NCBI GenBank assembly: GCA_937898525.1 | Contig: CALCBC010000004.1 | Span: forward strand, 1 to 5,911 | Length of the DNA: 5,911 bases | DNA from: an uncultured Sphingomonadales bacterium | Lineage (GTDB): Bacteria; Pseudomonadota; Alphaproteobacteria; Sphingomonadales; Sphingomonadaceae | Direction of reading: 5' to 3' | Shown here: positions 1 to 5,911 of the stretch, piece by piece | Numbering within the stretch: position 1 is the first letter of the stretch | How the letters are laid out: each line of letters begins with the position of its first letter | The notes under the pieces: model-generated | Database searches by the model: none | Seen by the model: the letters and a program-made list of their open reading frames with translations, nothing else | Told to the model about the DNA's origin: nothing | Position numbers and translations under genes: made by a program

Positions 1-22
1 CCCCTCCCGCAAGCGGGAGGGG
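1..22. terminator. Perfect GC-rich hairpin downstream of the GH31 gene
   Basis: CCCCTCCCGC and GCGGGAGGGG form ten perfectly paired bases around an AA loop, and the hairpin lies 11 bases past the GH31 stop codon. It is in the right place to end the GH35-GH31 transcript or protect its 3' end. A U-tract for the minus-strand transcript would fall to the left of base 1 and cannot be seen, and none follows on the plus strand. I remember similar hairpins as frequent intergenic elements in sphingomonads, so a dispersed repeat is an equally good reading. Confidence 0.5.
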
Positions 23-33
23 AGATCGCCGGC

Positions 34-2844
34 TTAGAACCCCACCTCCACCGCCGCCCCCTCGTACTCGACCCAGCGCGCCGCCTCGGTCTCGAACACC
101 GGACCGCGCGCGCCGCCCTCGTGGAGAACCACGCCGATCCGCCGCGTCTCCGCCATTCCCGGGAAGCTCCCCTCGCGCGTGCCGATCGTCAGCGTGCGGT
201 TGCGCTCGTCCCAGCTGAAGGGAATGCGCGCGAATTCGCCGCGTGCGTAGCCCATGTCCTCGCCCTGGTCCTCGTAGAGCGAGAACTGGCCGCTGGCGCC
301 GGCGAAGACGTGGACGGTCAGCGGGCCCTGCGGGTTCTCACCGGTCCACTGCACGTCGCGCCCCGTCGGCACGATCGCCCCGCCGCGCACGAACAGCGGC
401 ATCCGCTCGCGCGGCGCGGCGGCGGTCCAGGTCTGCCCGCCCGACAGGCGCCGGCCGCTTTCGGCCTCGTACCACTCGGCCCCGGCCGGCAGGTACACTT
501 CGCGCTCGCGCGCTCGGAACTCGGTGACCGGCGCGACCAGCAGCGCCGGGCCGAACATGTATTCGTCGTCGATGTCCCACGCGCGCCGGTCCGCGGCGAA
601 GTCCATCACCAGCGGCCGCATGATCGTTCCGTCGTCGAACCAGGTCCCGGCGGCGAGCGTGTAGATGTACGGCAGCAGCCGGTAGCGCAGGCGATGATAG
701 TGGGTCAGCCCCTCCAGCATCGCCGGGTCGTCCTTCGCGATGATCGGCGTCTCGCGGAACGGGTACTCGCCGTGGCTGCGGAACAGCGGGCTGAAGGCGC
801 CGAACTGGAACCAGCGCAAGTACAGTTCGCGCCACTCGGGCAGGTGCTCGGGCTCCTCGCGGCTGAACCGGTCCTCGAGCGCGAACCCGCCGATGTCGTG
901 CGTCCAGTTGGGTATCCCCGAAAGCGACAGGTTGCTGCCCGCGCTGATCTGGTCGCGCAGGTCGTCCCACCGCGCCGCGACGTCGCCCGACCACAGCGCT
1001 GCGCTCGCGCGCTGCACTCCGCCGAAGCCGCTGCGCGTCAGGATGAACGGCCGCCGGTCGGGCTGCGCCGCGCGCAGTCCCTCGGCGACGCCTTCGGCGT
1101 GGACCAGCGGGTACGAATTGAAGATCGCCGCCCCCGGCACGCCCGTCGCCGGCGAGGTCATCTGGAACTGGCGCTCCTCGACCGACAGGTTCGAGTGCCA
1201 GTCGGGCTCGGTCGCGTCCATCCACCAGGCGTCGAAGCCCTTGGCCACAAGTGCCTCGTTGATCTGCCGGAAGTAGATCGCCCGCGCCTCCTCGGCGTAC
1301 GGGTCGTAGAACGTGTTGGCGTAACCGGGCCCGACCCAGTCGAGCTGCCCGGCCTCGAGCGGCCGCGGATAGAGGTAGTTCTTCGCCGCCAGCTCCTGCG
1401 CATTCGCCGTGGTCGGATAGAACTTCGGCCAGACCGAGATCATGATCCGGGCGTTGAGGTCGTGCACCGCCGCGACCATCCCTTCGGGATCGGGAAAGCG
1501 CGCGGGATCGAAGCAGTGGCAGCCCCACTGGTCCTCGGACCAGTAGAACCAGTCCTGCACCACCGCATCGATCGGGATCTGCGCATCGCGGTACTGCCGC
1601 AGCACCCCGAGCAACTGGTCCTGCGTCTCGTAGCGCTGGCGCGACTGCCAGAACCCGTAGGCCCAGCGCGGCATCAGCGGCGCCTTGCCGGTCAGCCGCC
1701 GATACCCGGCGACGAGCTCGTCCATCGTCGGCCCCGGCACGACGTAATAGTCGATCGCCTTGCCGGCCTCCGAGGCGAAGCTGACCGAGTGGCGGTCCGC
1801 CTCGGGCAGCGGATCTGCATGCTCGAGCGCGATGTAGCCCTGGTTCGGCTCCCACTCGACCCGCAGCTCGACCGGCTTGCCGGCTTCCATCTCGAGCTCG
1901 AAGTGGTGGTACCAGGGGTTCCAGTTCTGCCGCCACCGGCTGAGCACTTCCTCCCCGTCGGCGAACACCTTCACGTAGCTCGACGAGTAGAGCCGGAACT
2001 TGTGCGTGCCGCCGGCCTCGGGCGTGTAGCGCCCGGTCCACACGACGCGCTGCGTCTGCACGGCATTGCCGGCGGTGTTCTGCCCGGTGGTCGCCGCGAC
2101 GGTCTGCGCCTTGGCCTCGTCCGGCCAGCGCGCCTGGTCGCGGATGTACTGATAATCGATCTCCCGCTCCCGCCGCGACAGCGCGAGCCGATCGCCGAGA
2201 TAGTAGTCGGCCTGCCAGTCGGCGGAGAGCCTCGCATAGGCCTCGGGATCGCCGACCCGCGTGATCGAGGCATTGTCCCACAGGATCCCGTACCCGCGCG
2301 TCGACACCAGGTACGGCACCGCGATCGCCATGTTGTGCTGGGCGAGCTCGACGTCCTCGCCGTTGTAGTTCATCTGCCGGTTCTGGTGCTGGCCGAGCCC
2401 GAACAGCCCTTCGTCGGTCCCGCGGTTGAACTGCACCCGCGTCGCCAGCCACTGCTGCCCTTCGATCGTCACCGGCGTCAGGCTGCGGGCCGGTGCGTGT
2501 TCGTCGAGCAACAGCCTGCCGCGCTCGTCGTGCACGGTCAGCTTCCCGTCGCCGAGCGCTACCGTCGCCACCGAGCGCGGGGTCCGCAGCGTCGCGGCTT
2601 CCGCCGTCGCCGAGAACTCCGGCGCCCCGTCGGGCTCGGCCACGACCATCGCCGTCGGCCGCCCTTCGGGCAGCGTCTCGGCCACCGTCACCCGCAAGGT
2701 CCCGTCGGCATAGGCGAGCACGCGCACCACCTCGCCCGCGTCGGTGGTCACCTCCATCCCGTGCGGCACCTGCCGCGCTTCGCCCGCGTGGGCGGCACCG
2801 GCAAGAGCCGCACAGAGAACGAGAAAAACGGCCACGTGCTTCAT
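34..2844 (-). CDS. Secreted GH31 alpha-xylosidase with inserted PA14 domain
   Basis: Predicted exo-acting alpha-xylosidase that removes alpha-1,6-linked xylose from the non-reducing end of xyloglucan oligosaccharides, probably in the periplasm or at the cell surface. The 936-residue protein starts with a signal peptide (MKHVAVFLVLCAALAGAAHA, cleavage likely after residue 20). An N-terminal beta-sandwich follows, then a PA14-like insert at about 235-360 (VVWTGRYTPEAGGTHKFRLY), the GH31 barrel at about 385-745, and a C-terminal beta region with a DUF5110-like part at about 837-896. The expected nucleophile is D543 in WWMDATEPDW and the acid/base is D621 in WSGD; THDIGGF lies at 648-654. The ATG at 2844 is chosen because GGAG sits six bases upstream and the signal peptide begins there; extending to 2886 would need a TTG start. 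The PA14 insert matches the architecture of Cellvibrio CjXyl31A. Family, catalytic residues and export are firm; xylosidase rather than alpha-glucosidase activity is inferred from architecture and the GH35 neighbour. Confidence 0.95.
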   Translation of the reverse strand: MKHVAVFLVLCAALAGAAHAGEARQVPHGMEVTTDAGEVVRVLAYADGTLRVTVAETLPEGRPTAMVVAEPDGAPEFSATAEAATLRTPRSVATVALGDGKLTVHDERGRLLLDEHAPARSLTPVTIEGQQWLATRVQFNRGTDEGLFGLGQHQNRQMNYNGEDVELAQHNMAIAVPYLVSTRGYGILWDNASITRVGDPEAYARLSADWQADYYLGDRLALSRREREIDYQYIRDQARWPDEAKAQTVAATTGQNTAGNAVQTQRVVWTGRYTPEAGGTHKFRLYSSSYVKVFADGEEVLSRWRQNWNPWYHHFELEMEAGKPVELRVEWEPNQGYIALEHADPLPEADRHSVSFASEAGKAIDYYVVPGPTMDELVAGYRRLTGKAPLMPRWAYGFWQSRQRYETQDQLLGVLRQYRDAQIPIDAVVQDWFYWSEDQWGCHCFDPARFPDPEGMVAAVHDLNARIMISVWPKFYPTTANAQELAAKNYLYPRPLEAGQLDWVGPGYANTFYDPYAEEARAIYFRQINEALVAKGFDAWWMDATEPDWHSNLSVEERQFQMTSPATGVPGAAIFNSYPLVHAEGVAEGLRAAQPDRRPFILTRSGFGGVQRASAALWSGDVAARWDDLRDQISAGSNLSLSGIPNWTHDIGGFALEDRFSREEPEHLPEWRELYLRWFQFGAFSPLFRSHGEYPFRETPIIAKDDPAMLEGLTHYHRLRYRLLPYIYTLAAGTWFDDGTIMRPLVMDFAADRRAWDIDDEYMFGPALLVAPVTEFRAREREVYLPAGAEWYEAESGRRLSGGQTWTAAAPRERMPLFVRGGAIVPTGRDVQWTGENPQGPLTVHVFAGASGQFSLYEDQGEDMGYARGEFARIPFSWDERNRTLTIGTREGSFPGMAETRRIGVVLHEGGARGPVFETEAARWVEYEGAAVEVGF

Positions 2845-2911
2845 CGGAATCTCCGTCCTTCGCAAGCCTTGTGCGGGCTTCACCAACTCACCCTTCGGGC
2901 GTCATCTCGAT

Positions 2912-3074
2912 CGTCATCCCGAACTTGTTCGGGACCCATTTCTCCGCACGCGCGGAGCAATCGGTCCGGGGGCAACCGCCCCGCACAGACCTGAAGCCTT
3001 GCCGCGAGCGTTGCGCCGGACCGCCCGGTCCGAGCGGCTTGCGGAATGGGTCCCGAAACAAGTTCGGGATGACG
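2912..3074. repeat. MITE/REP-like palindromic intergenic element
   Basis: The left end (2912-2940) and right end (3045-3074) are inverted copies of one another, 29 and 30 bases long, differing only by one missing T in the left copy. Each end is itself a hairpin (TCCCGAAC-TT-GTTCGGGA at 2917-2934). The interior holds three more perfect short stems: CTCCGC/GCGGAG (2942-2957), GGGGC/GCCCC (2969-2982) and CGGACCG/CGGTCCG (3017-3032). No transposase or target-site duplication is visible. The end motif resembles a repeat I remember from many Sphingomonadales genomes, but copy number in this genome cannot be judged from one window. The multi-hairpin structure could attenuate or stabilise a transcript crossing it. 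Confidence 0.8.
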
Positions 3075-3129
3075 TGGGTGGAGGATGACGAAGTTGGAAC
3101 GATGACGAGGTGGCCCCGCCGCGGCATCC

Positions 3130-3157
3130 CGCGCCTGCAATCCTTGCGGCAGGCGCG
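3130..3157 (-). terminator. Hairpin abutting the GH35 stop codon
   Basis: CGCGCCTGC (3130-3138) and GCAGGCGCG (3149-3157) pair perfectly over nine bases around a ten-base loop. In the minus-strand transcript the stem begins on the base right after the TGA stop of the GH35 gene (3158-3160). No U-run follows, so it is not a canonical intrinsic terminator. It could partly attenuate readthrough into the GH31 gene or protect the GH35 message from 3' decay. Confidence 0.45.
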
Positions 3158-4774
3158 TCATCGATATGTCCCCATCTCGATCATCAGCCAGACCGGCTCG
3201 GCGCCGAAGTTGAAGCCGTAGTCGATCTGGTCCCCGTTCCACCGCCGCCGCATGACCCACTCGCCGTTGACGAACCGCCCCTCCTCGGCCGAGAGGATCT
3301 GCGCCTGCTCGCCCTCGCGCGCTTCGGCCAGCGCCAGCCGCACGCGCACGTGCTGCCCGCTGACGAGGAACCTGTCAGGCCCGAGCTGCGCGACCACCGC
3401 CCCGCCAACCGGCGCATCCGCGAGCGGGTGCGGATCGCGTTCGAGCCAGGTCCAGTCGTCCTCGCCGAACTGCCAGCGGGCGAACTGCGCGATGACCTTC
3501 CAGCGTCCGAACACTCCTTCACGATCGGCCCCGTCGGTGCCCCTGGCGACGCCCCATGTCGGGTTGTCCGCCGCTATCCGCGCCCACTCGCGCGCTGCCG
3601 GGCCGAGCAGCCGGAACGGCGCCGCGAACGCCTCGAGCGTCGCCTCGTCGAGCGCCTTGGCGCCCAGCGGATAGTTCGAGTACCCGCTCGCATCGATCCC
3701 GAACGGGGTGAACATCACCGTCCCGCGCCCGAGCGCCGGCCAGACGAACCGCGTGAAGTCCGCCGCGTTGCTGATCTCGGGCACCATGAGCGGCCCCGGC
3801 TCGGCATAGCGGTCGAGGAACGTCTCCACCGCCGCCGCGTCGCGCGTGTAGATGTCGGGCGCGAAGGCATCGATGTGCGGAGCCGCCGCGCGCCACACCG
3901 GCAGCGCGTTCCAGTTGGGCCCGCCCGACGGGCCGACGTCGCCCTGCTCGTCGGTGAAGGCGTTGCCCAGCGCCGCGTTGACGTACATCGGCCCGTCCCA
4001 CTCGCGCTTGCCCGCCTCGGCCACCCGGTCGACGTAGCGCGCGAGGTGCCAGGTCATGAAGAACTGCTCGGCGCGCGGCCCGAAGGCCTCGGCCCACGGC
4101 CGTCGCGCCACGCCCATCGCTGTCGCCAGATCAGCCGGGATCGGCTGCTCGAACAGCCGCGCCGGCCCCGGCGCGTGGTCGCGCATCAGCTGGTAGCTGC
4201 CGGCCTCGTTCTCGACCTGCACCATGATCACCGTGTGCTGCGGGTCGGTCTCCCTCAGGTGCCGCATCAGCCGGGCGAACGCGCGCGCATCGGCCGCCAG
4301 CGTTTCCTCGCCGTGCGGGCTCAGCGCGTAGTGCGCGCGCCCGTCGGGCCAGCGCATCCGCGGAAACCGGCGGCCGTCGGTCTTGACCCAGCGCGGCGCG
4401 TAGCTCGCCCCGGTGTTCTTCCAGGTCGCGAACCACAGCAGCACCAGCCGCTTGTCGCGCGCCCGCGCCTGCTCGAGCAGCGTGTCGACGAAGCCGAAGT
4501 CGAACCGCCCTTCCTCCGGCTCGACCTGCTCCCACGCCACCGGCATCAGCAGCGTGTTGGCGCCGATCCGCTCGACCGCCGGCCAGACTTCCTCGAGCAT
4601 CGCCGGGTAGTTCGACGAGTTGTGCGCCTGCGCCCCGAGCACCAGGAACGGTTCCCCGTCGACGATCAGCGCCGGGCGCAGCCGGCCCTTCTCGAAATGC
4701 GGTGCCTGCGCCGCCAGCGGCCCCGCCGCGAGCGCCAGCACGGCACCCAGGAACGCGGCCAGCAACCCCCGCAT
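3158..4774 (-). CDS. Secreted GH35 beta-galactosidase with C-terminal DUF5597 domain
   Basis: Predicted exo-beta-galactosidase that removes terminal galactose from xyloglucan side chains, exposing xylose for the GH31 enzyme. The 538-residue protein has a signal peptide (MRGLLAAFLGAVLALAAGPLAA, cleavage near residue 22), a GH35 barrel from about residue 36 (VDGEPFLVLGAQAHNS) to about 355, and a DUF5597-type region at about 373-533 (NPTWGVARG, YGFNFG). The acid/base is E190 in VQVENEAGSY and the nucleophile E333 in MVPEISN. Their 143-residue spacing is close to that of the catalytic pair of CjBgl35A as I remember it. The start is not fully settled. The ATG at 4774 gives the best signal peptide and has GGAGAGG ten bases upstream. 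A GTG at 4780 has GGGGAG seven bases upstream. The ATG at 4810 would add 12 polar residues and place the putative operator inside the gene. It lies upstream of and co-directional with GH31. Family and catalytic residues are clear; specificity for xyloglucan is inferred from the neighbours. Confidence 0.94.
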   Translation of the reverse strand: MRGLLAAFLGAVLALAAGPLAAQAPHFEKGRLRPALIVDGEPFLVLGAQAHNSSNYPAMLEEVWPAVERIGANTLLMPVAWEQVEPEEGRFDFGFVDTLLEQARARDKRLVLLWFATWKNTGASYAPRWVKTDGRRFPRMRWPDGRAHYALSPHGEETLAADARAFARLMRHLRETDPQHTVIMVQVENEAGSYQLMRDHAPGPARLFEQPIPADLATAMGVARRPWAEAFGPRAEQFFMTWHLARYVDRVAEAGKREWDGPMYVNAALGNAFTDEQGDVGPSGGPNWNALPVWRAAAPHIDAFAPDIYTRDAAAVETFLDRYAEPGPLMVPEISNAADFTRFVWPALGRGTVMFTPFGIDASGYSNYPLGAKALDEATLEAFAAPFRLLGPAAREWARIAADNPTWGVARGTDGADREGVFGRWKVIAQFARWQFGEDDWTWLERDPHPLADAPVGGAVVAQLGPDRFLVSGQHVRVRLALAEAREGEQAQILSAEEGRFVNGEWVMRRRWNGDQIDYGFNFGAEPVWLMIEMGTYR

Positions 4775-4795
4775 CCGCACGCAGCCTCTCCCCGA

Positions 4796-4809
4796 TGTTT
4801 GCGCTACCA
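4796..4809. promoter_or_regulatory. Candidate LacI-family operator
   Basis: Read on the minus strand the site is TGGTAGCGCAAACA. Against the LacI/GalR-type pattern TGNTANCGNTANCA it fits nine of ten fixed positions, including the central CG. As a palindrome it matches in five of seven base pairs. It lies 22 bases upstream of the chosen GH35 start, between the ribosome-binding site and the rest of the divergent region, where a repressor could control the GH35-GH31 unit and possibly GH5. LacI-family regulators commonly control sugar-utilisation genes in sphingomonads and Caulobacter, but none is encoded in this window, so the assignment rests on pattern and position. Confidence 0.45.
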
Positions 4810-4812
4810 TGA

Positions 4813-4830
4813 CAAACCTGCGATGGTTTG
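4813..4830. promoter_or_regulatory. Inverted repeat CAAACC-N6-GGTTTG
   Basis: CAAACC (4813-4818) and GGTTTG (4825-4830) are perfect six-base arms with a six-base spacer, three bases from the LacI-type site. It could be a second operator or a small hairpin in either transcript. The right arm also belongs to an imperfect direct repeat of the first site (CGATGTTTGCGCTACC at 4793-4808, CGATGGTTTGCCTAGCC at 4821-4837). The AT-richer arms stand out against the surrounding GC-rich sequence. The regulator is unknown. Confidence 0.4.
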
Positions 4831-4863
4831 CCTAGCCGTCCGATCGAGGCGGCAGGGAGAGCC

Positions 4864-4983
4864 ATGCGCCGAAGGGATCTTCACGCTCTGGCCGATGACG
4901 GCACCGCCCGGCGCCTTGCGCTCCGGCGGCCCGTCGCCTTGTCCATCCCGGTGCTCGCGCCCGGAGGAGTTCGACTCGCATGA
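4864..4983 (+). CDS. Possible 39-residue leader ORF overlapping the GH5 start
   Basis: An ATG at 4864, preceded by AGGGAG four bases upstream, opens a 39-codon frame ending at TGA 4981-4983. Its stop overlaps the GH5 start as ATGA, the usual arrangement for translational coupling. The peptide starts MRRRDLHALADDG, is arginine-rich, and has no signal peptide, membrane segment or family I recognise. A frame this long is often open by chance at this GC content, and the GH5 gene has its own good ribosome-binding site within this ORF. The support is therefore only the start, the ribosome-binding site and the overlap. Confidence 0.3.
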   Translation: MRRRDLHALADDGTARRLALRRPVALSIPVLAPGGVRLA

Positions 4984-5911
4984 CAAAGCCTCTCGTTACC
5001 GCGCTCGCGGCAGCCGCCCTCGCGTTTACCTCGCCGCTCGCGGCCCAGTCCGCCGCAGCCGCGCCCCCGCCGGGCAGCCCGGTCGCCTGTCACGGTGCCC
5101 TCTCGGTCCGCGACGGCCGCATCGTCGGCGCGCACGGCGAGCCGGTCACGCTGCGCGGGATGAGCCTGTTCTGGTCGCAGTGGGCGCCGCAGTACTACGC
5201 CGCGGAGACGATCGCCTGGCTGGCACGCGACTGGAAGGTCGATGTCGTCCGCGCGGCAATCGCCGCGGAGGGGCAGGACAGCGCCCGTCAGCACTTCGAC
5301 CGCGAGTTCGCCAAGACCGGCACGGTGATCGAGGCCGCGGTGGCCAACGGCCTCTACGTCGTCGTCGACTGGCACGCCCATCGCGGCTATCCCGAGCAGG
5401 CCGAGCGCTTCCTCGTGGCGATCGCACGGAAGTACGGCCACCTGCCAAACCTGATCTACGAACCGTGGAACGAGCCGCTGCGCGAAGGCGTCGACTGGTC
5501 GCGCGACGTGAAGCCCTATCACGAGCGGGTCATCGGCGCGATTCGCGCGGTCGATCCCGACAACCTGGTCATCGCCGGCAGCCCGAGCTGGAGCCAGGAC
5601 GTCGATCTCGCCGCCGCCGACCCGCTTGCGTTCGATAACCTCGCCTACACCCTGCACTATTACGCCGGCACTCACCGGCAGGAGCTGCGCGACAAGGGCG
5701 ACGCCGCGCTCGCGGCCGGCCAGACCCTGCTGATCACCGAGTTCGGCACCGTCGAGGCGACCGGTGACGGGCCGATCGACCACGAGGAGAGCCGGCGCTG
5801 GTGGGACTGGGCAGAGGCGCGCGGGATCGGCTGGATGGCCTGGTCGATCGGCGACCGGGACGAGTCCAGCGCCTCGCTCCGCCCCGGCACCCCGCCGTCG
5901 GGCTGGGGCGA
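4980..5911 (+). CDS. Secreted GH5 (subfamily 2-like) endo-beta-1,4-glucanase, 3' end cut by window
   Basis: Predicted endo-glucanase that cleaves internal beta-1,4-glucosidic bonds of cellulose-like or xyloglucan backbones. The 310 visible residues begin with a signal peptide (MTKPLVTALAAAALAFTSPL, cleavage near residue 22) and an Ala/Pro-rich linker to about residue 35. A single GH5 barrel follows from about residue 40 (GALSVRDGRIVGAHGEPVTL). Family marks are LRGMSLFWSQW (58-68), VDWHAH (129-134), the acid/base E165 in YEPWNEP, HYYAGTH (226-232), the nucleophile E254 in ITEFGT, and the WMAWSIGDRDESSASL end motif. The 89-residue gap between the two glutamates equals that of Bacillus Cel5A as I remember it. 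The window ends at SGWG, where GH5_2 domains normally have only one or two dozen residues left, so a short catalytic-only enzyme is likely, although a downstream binding module cannot be excluded. The start is firm: an in-frame stop lies at 4896-4898, this is the first ATG after it, and GGAGGAG is ten bases upstream. Backbone specificity (glucan or xyloglucan) is inferred; canonical endo-xyloglucanases are more often GH5_4, GH9, GH12 or GH74. Confidence 0.94.
   Translation, partial: MTKPLVTALAAAALAFTSPLAAQSAAAAPPPGSPVACHGALSVRDGRIVGAHGEPVTLRGMSLFWSQWAPQYYAAETIAWLARDWKVDVVRAAIAAEGQDSARQHFDREFAKTGTVIEAAVANGLYVVVDWHAHRGYPEQAERFLVAIARKYGHLPNLIYEPWNEPLREGVDWSRDVKPYHERVIGAIRAVDPDNLVIAGSPSWSQDVDLAAADPLAFDNLAYTLHYYAGTHRQELRDKGDAALAAGQTLLITEFGTVEATGDGPIDHEESRRWWDWAEARGIGWMAWSIGDRDESSASLRPGTPPSGWG

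Larger units (their letters stand above)
2845..3157. other. 313-bp GH35-GH31 intergenic region
   Basis: Gap between two co-oriented minus-strand genes, with no supportable coding sequence. It holds, in transcript order, a hairpin touching the GH35 stop, a 163-bp palindromic repeat element, a weak stem (AAGCC at 2864-2868 with GGCTT at 2876-2880), and the GGAG ribosome-binding site of the GH31 gene at 2851-2854. I find no convincing sigma-70-type promoter and no LacI-type operator here. The genes may therefore still be co-transcribed, with the repeat lowering or uncoupling GH31 expression, but separate transcription cannot be excluded. Confidence 0.7.
4775..4979. promoter_or_regulatory. Divergent GH35/GH5 regulatory region
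   Basis: This 205-base stretch separates the divergent GH35 and GH5 starts and must carry the promoter for GH5 and probably for the GH35-GH31 unit. Palindromic sites cluster at 4793-4837. Overlapping -35-like hexamers occur there on both strands (ATGACA at 4809-4814 plus; TTGTCA, complement of 4810-4815, minus), but I see no matching -10 for either, so no promoter is called. The right part (4864-4979) is spanned by a possible small ORF. A strong GGAGGAG at 4963-4969, ten bases before the ATG, serves GH5. Confidence 0.7.

Noticed and set aside
338..2452. A 704-codon minus-strand open frame inside the GH31 gene
   Set aside because: It is an alternative frame of the same strand with Ala/Arg/Gly-rich sequence and no motifs, while the GH31 frame carries all catalytic signatures.
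2823..2844. Possible lipoprotein signal in GH31 because of the cysteine in FLVLCAALAG
   Set aside because: Position -1 is Leu rather than Gly, Ala or Ser, and a good signal peptidase I site (AHA followed by Gly) lies further on.
2845..2886. A 14-codon N-terminal extension of GH31 from a TTG at 2886
   Set aside because: It would bury the signal peptide behind charged residues and lacks support, whereas the ATG at 2844 has GGAG six bases upstream.
121..2994. A 957-codon open frame on the plus strand, longer than the GH31 gene it overlaps
   Set aside because: It is antisense to a clear GH31 gene, is full of Arg, Pro, Ala and His with no recognisable domain or signal peptide, and reflects the scarcity of stop codons opposite high-GC coding sequence.
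2880..3260. A 126-codon minus-strand frame covering the GH35-GH31 gap
   Set aside because: It starts inside GH35 in another frame and runs through the palindromic repeat, so its openness comes from repeat sequence and GC bias.
4782..4838. Sigma-70-type promoters around ATGACA (plus) and TTGTCA (minus)
   Set aside because: No acceptable -10 element lies 16-18 bases from either hexamer.
3110..5638. An 842-codon plus-strand open frame running across GH35, the intergenic region and into GH5
   Set aside because: It is antisense to GH35 and out of frame with GH5, has low-complexity Arg/Pro-rich sequence, and crosses the divergent regulatory region.

Overview
This is a high-GC window (by eye roughly two thirds G+C) from an alphaproteobacterium. 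I infer Sphingomonadales (Sphingomonas/Novosphingobium/Erythrobacter-like). The grounds are base composition, the enzyme families, and two kinds of intergenic repeat that I remember as common in that group (the GTCATCCCGAACTTG type and the CCCCTCCCGC...GCGGGAGGGG hairpin). No rRNA or housekeeping marker is present, so this placement is unproven.

The window holds three secreted glycoside hydrolases. On the minus strand, read right to left, are a GH35 beta-galactosidase with a C-terminal DUF5597 domain (4774 to 3158) and a GH31 alpha-xylosidase with an inserted PA14 domain (2844 to 34). On the plus strand, diverging from the GH35 gene, is a GH5 subfamily 2-like endo-beta-1,4-glucanase (from 4980, cut off by the right edge a few residues before its expected end).

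The GH35-DUF5597 plus PA14-GH31 pair is the side-chain-trimming pair of the xyloglucan locus of Cellvibrio japonicus (CjBgl35A and CjXyl31A). The simplest reading is part of a xyloglucan utilisation locus. GH5 would cut the glucan backbone, GH35 would remove galactose from the side chains, and GH31 would then remove the exposed alpha-1,6-xylose. A TonB-dependent transporter, a beta-glucosidase, an alpha-fucosidase and a regulator would complete the system, but none is in view.

Non-coding parts: positions 1-22 hold a perfect hairpin just past the GH31 stop. The 313-base gap between GH35 and GH31 holds a hairpin touching the GH35 stop codon and a 163-bp MITE/REP-like element with 29/30-bp near-perfect terminal inverted repeats. 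The divergent GH35/GH5 intergenic region holds a LacI-family-type operator candidate, a second inverted repeat, and a possible 39-codon leader ORF whose stop overlaps the GH5 start (ATGA).

I see no RNA gene, CRISPR array, insertion sequence or broken gene. The enzymes belong to known families. The least described parts are the regulatory and repeat structures between them.
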